From a virus: a stretch of 29,982 nucleotides of DNA. This document shows, piece after piece, positions 14,157 through 21,877 of the stretch. How positions within the stretch are numbered: position 1 is the stretch's first letter; each line of letters opens with the position of its first letter. The notes beneath the pieces are model-generated. The model saw only the letters and a program-made list of their open reading frames with translations. It was not told the origin of the DNA and ran no database searches. The stretch spans positions 1-29,982 of the IMG/VR virus record IMGVR_UViG_3300042484_000469, one strand, 5' to 3'. Both the position numbers and the translations under genes were made by a program.

Positions 14157-14199
14157 GTTGTTTTGCTTTGGTTGCCTTGTTTTTGTTTACCGAAAGTGT

Positions 14200-14394
14200 C
14201 CGGTGATACCGCTCACCGGCAGGCGTTTTGCCTAGCCACGCCCGGCCACGCCCCGCCACGCCTTGCCCGGCCGGGCCCTGCCCTGAAAAATTGTCCTGGT
14301 TGCCGTACCAGGTGACGTATTGCCTCGCCCCTCCACGCCTTGCCCAGCCGGGCCGGGCACTGCCACGCCGTGCCGCGCCTAGCCAAGCCTCGGA
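14200..14394 (-). repeat. Hairpin-GGCNN pentamer array 2 (two modules)
   Basis: Hairpins are H4 14200-14219 (CCGGTGA stem, sense loop GCGGTA) and H5 14295-14312 (CCTGGT stem, sense loop ACGGCA). Pentamer blocks are 11 copies at 14228-14282 and 14 at 14320-14389. H5 is followed in the transcript by ACAATTTTTCAG, as in array 1. H4, nearest the downstream ATG, instead precedes ACACTTTC, matching GCAACTTTC after H1. Internal blocks have exactly 11 pentamers in both arrays, while the outermost blocks, next to the upstream gene's stop, have 13-14 and end in a GAAAATCA-like sequence. The array fills the gap between the lytic transglycosylase and the RAMP-like gene. Confidence 0.9.
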
Positions 14395-14397
14395 AAA

Positions 14398-14727
14398 TCA
14401 TTTGATCACCTTCTGTATCCGGCGCCAGTAAGCCACCGTCGCCGGCTTGCGGTCCCCAGTCGGGCCCCCATTCCATCTCCTGGCTAACTGCTCGGTGGTG
14501 GCGCCGCGGCCGTAGTGGGTCAGGTAGGCCTGGCAGACTGCTCGGGCTGCCACCCGGTTGGTCATGTCCTGGTGCCGGTAATGGCTGCCGGTGAATCGGT
14601 TGACGTCCAGGACAACGGCCTTGTGAATCTGGAGGCATCCAATGGCCCGGCCTTGGTCACCGATGGCCAGGTCGTTGTTGCTGCTTTCTACGATCATCAG
14701 GGCTGAGATTAAGCTGTTGAGGTTCAT
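14398..14727 (-). CDS. Lytic transglycosylase / lysozyme-like protein
   Basis: This 109-aa protein cuts peptidoglycan. From ATG 14727 it shows LISALMIVESSNND with the probable catalytic E14, AIGCLQIHKAVV (the GxxQI strand of SLT-fold enzymes), and LARRWNGGP with the sugar-binding Trp/Asn. There is no signal peptide. It is among early genes rather than beside the holin-like genes at 24.4-24.8 kb, so it may be the endolysin placed apart or an envelope-modifying enzyme. An extension to 14802 would overrun the leader hairpin and is rejected. Confidence 0.82.
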   Translation of the reverse strand: MNLNSLISALMIVESSNNDLAIGDQGRAIGCLQIHKAVVLDVNRFTGSHYRHQDMTNRVAARAVCQAYLTHYGRGATTEQLARRWNGGPTGDRKPATVAYWRRIQKVIK

Positions 14728-14817
14728 TGCTGTGCATTGCTGTGGTGTTGCTGTGGTTTGCGCGTTGACCAGTCGCGCCCCTGGGGGTGGTTTAGGCCCC
14801 ACCCGGGGCTAAGGTTG
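14728..14817 (-). promoter_or_regulatory. Hairpin and CA-rich leader of the transglycosylase gene
   Basis: In the sense direction there is a GC-rich hairpin at about 14792-14812 (TTAGCCCC with GGGG(C)CTAA) and a GCGCG/CGCGC stem (14774-14778 with 14760-14764). After these come 32 bases dominated by CA and CAG up to the ATG at 14727, with no Shine-Dalgarno. The GCGCG stem plus CA leader matches those at 8797-8844 and 28226-28267. I found no convincing -35/-10 promoter. Confidence 0.5.
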
Positions 14818-15063
14818 TCAGAGGGCGGCGGTCCAGTTGTCCTGGATGAATTGGTAGATCGAATCCATCATCGACTCGTCGTCTCCAAAGATTCCGCGGC
14901 CTCGAGGCTCCTGCATATGCTGGAAGTCGATGTCGACGTCAGGGAATTGGCTTCGGATCATCATCTCCAAGTTGCCGATGATGCGGTAGACGTCAGCCTC
15001 GGTGGCGGTGCTGCCCCAGTAGGAGGTCTCGGTCGGAAGTTGGACGGTGATGATGTTGCTCAT
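14818..15063 (-). CDS. Small hypothetical protein, first early gene
   Basis: This 81-aa acidic protein (MSNIITVQLPTETSYWG start) ends in a helix (DSIYQFIQDNWTAAL). It is the first gene after the control region and so possibly the first transcribed of the early half, a position often used by host-takeover proteins. The leader shares AACAAAAACA...ACCAAAGCAAAACA with the leader of the RAMP-like gene. No domain recognised. Confidence 0.65.
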   Translation of the reverse strand: MSNIITVQLPTETSYWGSTATEADVYRIIGNLEMMIRSQFPDVDIDFQHMQEPRGRGIFGDDESMMDSIYQFIQDNWTAAL

Positions 15064-15198
15064 GTTTTGCTTTGGTTTGCTGTTTTTGTTACCTTCGACG
15101 TGATCAAGATGGGCGATGCCCAGCCTTTCGTCTACAGAGAAAACTGTTTTTCTGTAGATTTGAGAGAAAACCCAATGTTTACAGGGGTCAAACAGGGG
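15064..15198 (-). promoter_or_regulatory. Control region between structural and early modules
   Basis: This gap holds a tandem perfect 11-mer (CAGGGGTCAAA twice, 15182-15203, overlapping the end of the tail gene). It also holds a long palindrome (15131-15158, 8-bp arms TCTACAGA/TCTGTAGA plus an AAAA/TTTT inner stem), a TGGGC-GAT-GCCCA hairpin (15110-15122) and a CA-rich leader. The palindrome could terminate late transcripts or serve as an operator. The 11-mer contains TTGACC on the sense strand, a possible -35 element, though no good -10 follows. This is the most likely early promoter/operator site in the genome. Confidence 0.5.
15131..15158. terminator. Interrupted palindrome, terminator or operator
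   Basis: TCTACAGA and TCTGTAGA arms enclose an A4/T4 inner stem with a one-base bulge, about 12 bp paired in all. It begins about 40 bases beyond the stop of the 912-aa tail gene in the direction of transcription. No long U-tract follows, so intrinsic termination is uncertain. The perfect two-fold symmetry equally suits a dimeric repressor site. Confidence 0.5.
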
Positions 15199-17937
15199 TC
15201 AAATTCCCTTAAGATCAACGAAGCTCAGGGTCATGTATTCCTGAGCGTTGGCCGTTGCGTCGAAGTAGGAGATGACCTTCTGCGTCTCTCGTTGCGAGTA
15301 GCTCCGGTAGTCTTTGACTCGGGTCGCAACCACCGCAGGGAACTCGGTCGGCTGCCCGTTCTCGGTCTGCCAGTTGCCCGACGTGAAGCCGAACTTCCGG
15401 CACCAGGTCTGCAAGTTCTCAGGCGGCACAAAGAAATACTCGGTCGAGAAGCTGTCCTCGCCGCGGAAGCATTGTACGCCGTAGCCGCTCAGAAGATCAT
15501 AGCCAGCCTGGTCCAAATACCAGGCATCGAGGTCGAAGTCGGGCTCGTACCCGGTGCCAAAGAATGCAGGCAGGCCCGGGGCGAAGTTCTGCGTGCACAA
15601 GCACGGCGACTGCGTCCAAGAATCGAGGCGCCATTGCAGCAGGTTCCACAACCAGGCGCTCTTCGGGATCTTGTGGAAGAATGGGCCGCAGCCTGGTCCG
15701 CCGTTTAAAAGGTTACGGGCGACATAGGGTATCGCGAAAATGTAGGTGTTACCTTCCCAGTCAAACTTGATGGACGTCAGATAATCAGCGTTTGCATTGA
15801 CCGGCGAAGCCATTGAAAGCGGAAGTGTCGAAGCAAACCGGGCATTTCGTCGATCTCTGAACACGTCGTCGACGGCGACCTTAACCACGGTGACAAATGA
15901 GGAATTAGGCCCGTCGGGTTTGACGGCGAACTTCGGAGTTTTGTTTGGACTACCTAGGATCCGAACCGAGGCATCCACACCGTTTGGACCGCCCCATTTG
16001 TTGACCCAGAAGTCGGCCTCGTAGCCACTGTTTGATTGATAGTCAGGGTCGCCATAGGTGGCTCGCATCAGCTCGTTGTCGTAGTTGCCTGAGCTGAATC
16101 CCCAAGGCCCTCCTGGTGGGATGTAGGCCGCATTGATGGCCCCTTGAAAGATTGTCGACGAGGTTGGAATCGAGTCCCCGATCTTGGTGGGGAACATATT
16201 CTGCCACGGTATCCCAGGAGATGTTGCTCCTGAATTTCTCGATGGAGCAATCAGGACCGTGTCGGTTTTTGATTCGAAATAGAAGTTGGTCCATGCACCG
16301 ACGCCATATCCCGCGTTGCGGCTTTTGACGTAAAGCTGTGTAGACGTCGCGTAGGCTTCGAAATCAATCAGCAGATTACCGTCGATGCCTATCGGGCTTC
16401 CTACGCTACAGGCCAGCCCCTGGGGCGTAAGCTTGAGTAGGCCGACCCGATCCTCGGTGATGTCGTGGACGTCGTCGTAGTTGGCAAGGAATCCAGCTTC
16501 AACAGCCAGCTTTCGGCGCACATCCAGCGCCTTGTCAAAGATCGTTGCCTCATTGCCGGCAGACCAGAATGAGCTGGTGCCGCTGGATGGAGGGTAGACC
16601 GTCGAAATTGTTATTGGTGTCGTGCTAATCTCCCAGACTGGACTCTCTCCGTTGTTGAAGATGTTGCAGTCGATGGGTGTGATTTGGAAGTAACCGCGGC
16701 GGCTGGTGAGGGTGATGCTGGTCGGGTTTTGGACGACAGTAATGCCAAGCGCCTCCAGCCTTTGGACTAAGCTCCCAACACCCGGGAAGTTGACTTCGCG
16801 ATCCTCATAGGTCGGATTGGTGCCATTTGGGTCGATGGTGTATCTGACTTGTGCGCGTCCCCAGGTGAACACCAGGTCGCCGAGCTGCTGCCTGTGGTCG
16901 CCGGGGTCGGCGTAGGTCTGGGGGTACACCTGCCGGATGTCGTGATGCACCGTCGGGTCGATCTGGGCGCCCATCGTGTGCAGCCAGTCGAACATGATGA
17001 ACGGATTGGCCACGTTGTTGGCCTGGGCCGATCTTTCGAGGGCGAGGAATGGCGAGGTGGCGGCGCCCTGCCAGCTCGGTGGGCCCTCGGCGAAATACGG
17101 CACGTCCCCAGGGAAGTACGGGAAGAAATGGTAACAGAAGCCACCGTTAGGCCAGCGCGTAGCCCAGGTGCCGTCCTGGCGGCGTCGGAAGGCTCGGACC
17201 TGCCCTGGGCCTACGAACTCCCTATCGCCACTGCCATCGGGTAGCTGGAGCAACACCTGCACGGTGGTAGTGCCGCAGTTGTGCACGCGCCAGCAGTCGT
17301 AACGCTGGTAGGTGTTGAGGATACGAAAGACGGTCAGGCCCTCGATGGCGATCTCGGCGACAGCCAGCTTGTGCTTGTGGATCCGACCAGGAGGCAGTGT
17401 GGGGTCGGAAGGCCCGAGGCTGCCGCGGACATAGGACGTCAGGCCTGAGCCGGCCTGAGGATCCCAGCCGAGGTGCACGTCGTACTGGATGCCTGCTACC
17501 TCACGGCGTAACAGCTCAAAGCTGTAGTGAATTGATCCAATGTCGGCTGTAAAAGGATCGCCAGATGTGCTGTGGTGGTCGACGTAGACCTGGCCTCCGG
17601 CTGTGTCCAGGTACTTGTTCTCCAGCTTCGACAGGGCGATCTTGGCCGCCTGTTGGCTGTGCTCGTCGCGGTAGTAGCCGATGCCAGGGATGGACGGGTC
17701 AGGCACGCCTCCATCGTCATGCAGGCGCATGGCTGTCTGCGGATCGTTCCGGTAGACGTACCACACACCGTAAGGGAACGGCGCCGACCATTGATCGAAG
17801 GGCTGGAATCTCGATTGCGCCCACAGCGGACCCATCTCATTCAACGCTGCCCGACATTTCGCGTCGAACCGGCTGTACAGGACGTTCAGGTTGTAGGCCG
17901 TGAACATCTTGTCCTTTCTGTCGATGGCGTAGGGCAT
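15199..17937 (-). CDS. Large tail protein (tip or fibre associated), unrecognised family
   Basis: This 912-aa protein is the largest in the genome and ends the structural operon. It is rich in Tyr, Trp, Gly, Asp and Asn and beta-prone throughout, typical of secreted or virion beta proteins. Two Cys-rich stretches (residues about 215-235 CWRVHNCG; and CGPF, CLCT near 790-810) are unusual for a tail protein. It has no S74, collagen-like or lysozyme motif that I can see. The ATG at 17937 (MPYAIDRKD) is two bases after the upstream stop. A TTG at 17952 would add 5 residues. By place, after the tape measure and its followers, it may be the distal tail hub or receptor-binding protein. Confidence 0.7.
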   Translation of the reverse strand: MPYAIDRKDKMFTAYNLNVLYSRFDAKCRAALNEMGPLWAQSRFQPFDQWSAPFPYGVWYVYRNDPQTAMRLHDDGGVPDPSIPGIGYYRDEHSQQAAKIALSKLENKYLDTAGGQVYVDHHSTSGDPFTADIGSIHYSFELLRREVAGIQYDVHLGWDPQAGSGLTSYVRGSLGPSDPTLPPGRIHKHKLAVAEIAIEGLTVFRILNTYQRYDCWRVHNCGTTTVQVLLQLPDGSGDREFVGPGQVRAFRRRQDGTWATRWPNGGFCYHFFPYFPGDVPYFAEGPPSWQGAATSPFLALERSAQANNVANPFIMFDWLHTMGAQIDPTVHHDIRQVYPQTYADPGDHRQQLGDLVFTWGRAQVRYTIDPNGTNPTYEDREVNFPGVGSLVQRLEALGITVVQNPTSITLTSRRGYFQITPIDCNIFNNGESPVWEISTTPITISTVYPPSSGTSSFWSAGNEATIFDKALDVRRKLAVEAGFLANYDDVHDITEDRVGLLKLTPQGLACSVGSPIGIDGNLLIDFEAYATSTQLYVKSRNAGYGVGAWTNFYFESKTDTVLIAPSRNSGATSPGIPWQNMFPTKIGDSIPTSSTIFQGAINAAYIPPGGPWGFSSGNYDNELMRATYGDPDYQSNSGYEADFWVNKWGGPNGVDASVRILGSPNKTPKFAVKPDGPNSSFVTVVKVAVDDVFRDRRNARFASTLPLSMASPVNANADYLTSIKFDWEGNTYIFAIPYVARNLLNGGPGCGPFFHKIPKSAWLWNLLQWRLDSWTQSPCLCTQNFAPGLPAFFGTGYEPDFDLDAWYLDQAGYDLLSGYGVQCFRGEDSFSTEYFFVPPENLQTWCRKFGFTSGNWQTENGQPTEFPAVVATRVKDYRSYSQRETQKVISYFDATANAQEYMTLSFVDLKGI

Positions 17938-17939
17938 GG

Positions 17940-18149
17940 TCAGTAGAACCAAGACTCCTCGGAGGTCTGCACCGTTGTCGACATCACCGGGGTCTTCAGG
18001 GTCGTGCCGTTGGCGTTCTGCTCGACCCGTTGGCCAGGCCCGGCGATGAGCTGGGACCGTCGAACGGCCTCGATGAGCTGGTTAATGGCCCGGGCATGAT
18101 CTGCCTTAAGGCCGGTCTCGGCCAGTTTGGAGGGCAGTTGGATGGCCAT
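17940..18149 (-). CDS. Small virion-operon hypothetical
   Basis: This 69-aa protein (MAIQLPSKLAETGLKADHAR start) has a helical first half containing INQLIEAVRRSQLIAGPGQ and a Thr/Ser-rich second half. The ARAINQLIEAVR helix followed by an extended tail is a pattern of small trimeric fibre-foot or tail-tip proteins, but this is inference. It lies between the paralogue pair and the large tail protein. Confidence 0.65.
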   Translation of the reverse strand: MAIQLPSKLAETGLKADHARAINQLIEAVRRSQLIAGPGQRVEQNANGTTLKTPVMSTTVQTSEESWFY

Positions 18150-18155
18150 GGCTGG

Positions 18156-18512
18156 TTAGATCTCGCAGAACTGGGCAAAGATCTTGACGGGGCTGTTGGA
18201 GGCCTTGACGTACATGGTGGCATCGACCCATGGGATCAGGATGAACTGCCCGGCAGGCACCTGAAACGAGTACGGTGAGGAAGGCCCGATAGAGACCGGG
18301 TTGACCAGGTCCAGGTTGACCACCAGGAGGCGGTAGGGCGTCCCCAGGTCAGCGGTAAGGTCCAGAGCCTCGTCCGTCGTACCGACCACCTGGGTCTGCT
18401 GTCCCATGTCGGTGCCGGTCATATTGGCAATCGCGCTATAAGACAGTGAGTTGATCACAGCACCGCCCTTGCTGGCGTACAGCCGGGCTGACATTTCGAC
18501 TTCGTTAGCCAT
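18156..18512 (-). CDS. Virion paralogue 2 (118 aa)
   Basis: This 118-aa protein is a clear paralogue of the next upstream gene. Shared blocks in the same order are MA(N/D)E at the start, ARLYASK, then TGTDMG-QTQV and VGTDMG-QTQV, EALD, a SP/TPY(R/K)LL strand, VPAG/IPAG, and an FCE(I/V) end. It is beta-rich and lacks catalytic motifs. It probably forms a small beta sandwich on the tail. The leader is CA-rich (ACCACCAACACC) without a Shine-Dalgarno. Confidence 0.78.
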   Translation of the reverse strand: MANEVEMSARLYASKGGAVINSLSYSAIANMTGTDMGQQTQVVGTTDEALDLTADLGTPYRLLVVNLDLVNPVSIGPSSPYSFQVPAGQFILIPWVDATMYVKASNSPVKIFAQFCEI

Positions 18513-18524
18513 GGTGTTGGTGGT

Positions 18525-18884
18525 TTAAACTTCGCAGAAGGTGGCCTGTACGGTCACCGATGAGGTGTTGGCCAGGAGATAGAGCGTGGCGCTGACATAG
18601 GGCATCAGCAGCGTCTCGCCGGCCGGGATCCGCATCGTGTAGGTGCCGGACACGAATCCCATCTCGACATAGTTGGTAGTGTCCAGATTGGAGATCAGGA
18701 GTTTGTAGGGGCTGGTCACGTCGACCGGGACATCGAGGGCCTCGACCGTCAGGCCGATGACCTGAGTCTGGCTGCCCATGTCGGTGCCGACCATAGTGCT
18801 GCTCTTGGTGTAGGTGACCGAGGGTAGGAAAGCTCCGTTTTTGGAGGCGTACAACCGGGCTGTTAATTGGATTTCGTCTGCCAT
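18525..18884 (-). CDS. Virion paralogue 1 (119 aa)
   Basis: This 119-aa protein is the partner of the 118-aa gene just downstream, arising by tandem duplication. The two align end to end without large gaps, and most difference lies in loop-like stretches (for example KSSTM vs AIANM). Beta-rich, no signal or membrane segment. It may decorate the tail or adsorption apparatus. Two diverged copies could build a hetero-oligomer. Leader AACTCAATAACACT lacks a Shine-Dalgarno. Confidence 0.78.
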   Translation of the reverse strand: MADEIQLTARLYASKNGAFLPSVTYTKSSTMVGTDMGSQTQVIGLTVEALDVPVDVTSPYKLLISNLDTTNYVEMGFVSGTYTMRIPAGETLLMPYVSATLYLLANTSSVTVQATFCEV

Positions 18885-18902
18885 AGTGTTATTGAGTTAG
18901 TA

Positions 18903-19739
18903 TTAAATGAATGGGTAAATGTCGGTGTCGTATGCTGAGAAGGTCCAAGAGATGTTCTGCTCAACCATGTTTGTTTTCACAATCAGAGTGCTTGAATAGT
19001 TGGTTTGTTTCCATCCCCATGCTGTTCCTAATGGAGCCATTACTTTTCCTGTTCTTGGGTCAATAGGAACATTGGGCAGCATTGTGTAGACTGAAAAAGG
19101 AAGGTTCCATGCAATAATAAAGCTGGAAGGTGTGTATACAGGCGGGATCCCTTGTGGGACTTGAGGAAGCCCGAGACTTCCGGAGAATGTTGCTACACGG
19201 CTAAGGCTTATTCTAGGCAATGGAAACGAGTCTTCGCCTCGGCATAGCTTCTGAAATACTTTTCTCGCTATTGGAAGATTACCCAAGGGTGATACTTCGG
19301 TCAGTTTCAGCCCGTTGTTAACAGTTTCTTCAAGTGTCTTCTTGTAGAAGGCAGGGTCACCGATGGATTCAGCCTCGGCAGCCACAGCAGGCAAAGCGAA
19401 AAGCGAGATGTCGACGTAGTCTGTTCTGAACTCGTAGCGGATGTCAGGCGACTCTTGGCCGGCCACCGGAACCACGGCTGAGTCTATTGGATCACCTGGA
19501 TCCGCGGTAGGCCCGGAAAAGGTAACAGTTGCCGACGCATAGGGGCCGTCCTCAACGGTGCTATACTTGGCCCCAATGTTCGACCACCCGAGCGTGGCAA
19601 GCCGGATAGCGTCCTTCGTACCTCGGTATTCGATTGTCCACACCGGGCCGGTGCCGGAACCGGATTGATCGAACCGGCGGCTGACCTCGATGTAGCCTGG
19701 AAAGTCCGACAGCTCGGTCGATTGGTGGATCGTTGCCAT
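18903..19739 (-). CDS. Tail protein downstream of tape measure
   Basis: This 278-aa protein lies directly after the tape measure, where distal tail or baseplate-hub proteins sit in siphoviruses. The N-terminal half is beta-rich (VWTIEYRGTKDAIRLA), followed by a Pro-rich segment (PQVPQGIPPVYTPSSF). The C-terminus ends SWTFSAYDTDIYPFI. Base composition is richer in A/T than neighbouring genes. I do not recognise the family. The function is inferred from position. Confidence 0.65.
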   Translation of the reverse strand: MATIHQSTELSDFPGYIEVSRRFDQSGSGTGPVWTIEYRGTKDAIRLATLGWSNIGAKYSTVEDGPYASATVTFSGPTADPGDPIDSAVVPVAGQESPDIRYEFRTDYVDISLFALPAVAAEAESIGDPAFYKKTLEETVNNGLKLTEVSPLGNLPIARKVFQKLCRGEDSFPLPRISLSRVATFSGSLGLPQVPQGIPPVYTPSSFIIAWNLPFSVYTMLPNVPIDPRTGKVMAPLGTAWGWKQTNYSSTLIVKTNMVEQNISWTFSAYDTDIYPFI

Positions 19740-19740
19740 G

Positions 19741-20820
19741 TTATTGGGAAACAGCCTCGGCCGTCTTCTTAGTGTTCTTGGAGATGTCTCGGATATCCAT
19801 TGCCTGCGTTCTTACATTACCGAAATATTTATCCATATTAGACTGGAAAGCAGTAAAGCCGCCAGTCCTGGCAAGCTGGTCTCCGGTGGCTGCGGAAACG
19901 GCTACGGTTTTCAGTTTTTCACCTTCGGGGGTCATTTCAATTTTTCGCCTGACCTCTGCTCGCCTGTCCCTAGCCTCGCGTTTGCCTTGTATTTCGGCAT
20001 CCATCTCGTCCAGGGCTGCGCGTCTGGCCTGTGCAAACTGCTGAAAGAAGTTCTCGATTTGGAAACTAGCCCGGCCTTCAGCAAACATAGCGCCAAAGAA
20101 CCCCTGAATACCTGCACCCAAAGCGTCAAGTTGCCGAAAAGCTGGCTCAATAATCTTGGCCATAAATGAGCCGGTTCCGGCTTCCATAGTCTTCCGCATG
20201 ATGTCCACACGGTCGTTTGCCTCGTCCAAGGTGTCTATGACGTCGGTCGACATGATCATACCCAATCTGTGGGCTTGATTTGCTGCATCCGAAAGTCCCG
20301 ACGCCATGGCTGGAATCAAGGCGCCAGCGCTTTTGCCAGCCAGTTCACGGAAAGGTGTGAGAAGGTTTTGCGGGTTGGCATCACCTTCAAATGCACGGCC
20401 GATCTTCAGAAAGATGTCTTCTATCTTTGCTGATTTGATTTCCGCAGCGCTGACTTTGAATCGGGCGAAGGCATCGACTAGGCCCTGATCTCCACCAAGT
20501 GCTTTTCCTCGTGCAATTGTGATTTTCTCAAGCGCCGCAGCGACCTCATCAAGGCTTGAACCGCCCATATCGGCGGCAAACTTCATCTCCTGCAAAAACT
20601 CGGCGGACACACCGAGTTGCGTTGATAGGTCTTGGAGTTTTCCAGCAGTCTCAAGCGCTTGATTTCCAAACGCCACTAACTTATCGACCGCAAAAACACC
20701 AGCCACTGTTCCTGAGATGTCCCTGCCGATGCTTTTGGCAAGCGATTGAGATCGCTTTAAGCCTGTTTCAAACGCGGTGCCATCAAGCCCGAGTTTTGCG
20801 AGCAACGAGAAGATAGCCAT
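19741..20820 (-). CDS. Tail tape measure protein (short)
   Basis: This 359-aa protein sets tail length. It opens with an amphipathic segment (FSLLAKLGLDGTAFETGLKR), typical of tape measures, followed by long helices with coiled-coil character, a central Ala/Gly-rich hydrophobic region (about 160-260), and a charged helical C-terminus. ATG 20820 is chosen because the earlier in-frame start lies inside the upstream gene. By the usual rule of about 1.5 A per residue the tail would be near 54 nm. The last codons of the upstream gene (QQQNTNN) provide a CA-rich leader. Confidence 0.85.
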   Translation of the reverse strand: MAIFSLLAKLGLDGTAFETGLKRSQSLAKSIGRDISGTVAGVFAVDKLVAFGNQALETAGKLQDLSTQLGVSAEFLQEMKFAADMGGSSLDEVAAALEKITIARGKALGGDQGLVDAFARFKVSAAEIKSAKIEDIFLKIGRAFEGDANPQNLLTPFRELAGKSAGALIPAMASGLSDAANQAHRLGMIMSTDVIDTLDEANDRVDIMRKTMEAGTGSFMAKIIEPAFRQLDALGAGIQGFFGAMFAEGRASFQIENFFQQFAQARRAALDEMDAEIQGKREARDRRAEVRRKIEMTPEGEKLKTVAVSAATGDQLARTGGFTAFQSNMDKYFGNVRTQAMDIRDISKNTKKTAEAVSQ

Positions 20821-20822
20821 GG

Positions 20823-21383
20823 TTAGTTGTTGGTGTTTTGTTGCTGTATCCAATGCCATAGGGCCTCGTCCTTAGGGCTCCAAAGCTCAATGTCTCCATG
20901 AGTCTCTGCGCGAGCCAGAACAAGCCTCTCAGCGTCACCAATTGGCATAGCCAAGACGGTATCCTCTCGCAGACCGATGTCCATGCAGCAGGCTAACATC
21001 CTTTCAGGCCATGGCATAGACAATTGCCTCGATTTGCCGGGCTTGCTTAGGATCTCCGGGGCTGTCGATTGGCTGGCCATCCAATCATTCCATTTCTGAA
21101 ATTCGGCATCAAATGAAAGACGCTTGATTCTTTTTGCCCACAGCCAGATGACCAAACCTCGAATTGGAGACCGCATGGCCTTAAGAGATTCCTGAATAGG
21201 CTGAGAGCATACTAGGACGGCCTCCATCAGGTTTGCCCGGTCCACATGGCCTCCAATTACCAACGGCGATCCCATCCGATGCAGCACCAGTGAGTGCCCC
21301 ACCGAATACGGTACCAGCCGCAGCCCCATCACAACGGGACAAGGCTCGGCTGTAGCGTTTAGGATGGCGGCCAGTTGGCTCAC
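20823..21383 (-). CDS. Putative tail assembly chaperone
   Basis: This 186-aa protein lies between the tail tube and the tape measure, the standard place for tail assembly chaperones. Many phages produce a longer form here by frameshift. I did not see a clear slippery heptamer with a second ORF. The N-terminus (VMGLRLVPYSVGHSLVLHRMG) is the most characteristic part. The C-terminus ends in a Gln/Asn run whose codons form the next gene's leader. Assignment is by position. Confidence 0.6.
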   Translation of the reverse strand: MSQLAAILNATAEPCPVVMGLRLVPYSVGHSLVLHRMGSPLVIGGHVDRANLMEAVLVCSQPIQESLKAMRSPIRGLVIWLWAKRIKRLSFDAEFQKWNDWMASQSTAPEILSKPGKSRQLSMPWPERMLACCMDIGLREDTVLAMPIGDAERLVLARAETHGDIELWSPKDEALWHWIQQQNTNN

Positions 21384-21865
21384 GCGTTGAGATCGGTAGC
21401 GGCGCCGGTGACGGTAATTCCAGGATAACGCTTCAGCGTGATTGTTCCGGTGGCCTTGCCGGTCTGAGTCGTCTTGATGGAACCACCGCCGGCATAGATC
21501 CAGCGATTGCCGGTCAGAGCATTAATAGCGTCAGCGTAACCACCCACCTCGATCACAGGAGCGCCAGAGATGATGCAGGTGCCATTCACGTCAGGCAGCG
21601 CGGCAGACAGCAGAGCGTTGGCCTTGCTGGTGGTATTGGCCGGGATGAAGTTGACGGTGAGCGTCAGGCGGTTGTTGTAGCCGATGTGGCCGACAACCTC
21701 ACCTTTGCTGTTGCGGACTTCATCAGTGTCGGCCTCGTGGCTGATGTCGTAGGATTCCATGTCGGGCGAGACGTAGCCGGTGACGACAAGTGCTCCCGCG
21801 GCGTCGTAGAGCTCCAGGACGGCCGGTGATCCAAAGATATATTTACTGCCATGTGTGAATGCCAT
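21380..21865 (-). CDS. Major tail (tube) protein
   Basis: This 161-aa protein is likely the tube subunit that polymerises under tape-measure control. It is beta-rich, opens MAFTHGSKYIFGS and has repeated short strands (RLTLTVNFIPA, GTITLKRYPGITVTGAATDLNA) typical of small phage tube proteins. The length and position upstream of the chaperone and tape measure fit. It overlaps the chaperone gene by ATGA at 21380-21383. The leader ACACAAAACACACATG is CA-rich. Confidence 0.75.
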   Translation of the reverse strand: MAFTHGSKYIFGSPAVLELYDAAGALVVTGYVSPDMESYDISHEADTDEVRNSKGEVVGHIGYNNRLTLTVNFIPANTTSKANALLSAALPDVNGTCIISGAPVIEVGGYADAINALTGNRWIYAGGGSIKTTQTGKATGTITLKRYPGITVTGAATDLNA

Positions 21866-21877
21866 GTGTGTTTTGTG

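Noticed and set aside
13294-14394. CRISPR array next to a Cas7-like gene
   Set aside because: There are no identical 24-40 base direct repeats and no unique spacers. The intervening blocks are degenerate pentamers and the hairpin stems differ from copy to copy.
14213-14638. Minus ORF of 141 aa running through the GGCNN array
   Set aside because: Gly/Arg/Ala/Trp-rich translation comes from the pentamer repeat. It overlaps the transglycosylase in another frame and has no start signal.
14737-15708. 323-aa plus-strand ORF
   Set aside because: It lies antisense to the large tail gene and spans the control region. No other gene is on the plus strand, and GC-rich antisense frames are often open.
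20823-21383. Programmed frameshift for the tail assembly chaperone
   Set aside because: I found no clear slippery heptamer near the end of the gene and no open second frame of the expected kind before the tape measure.
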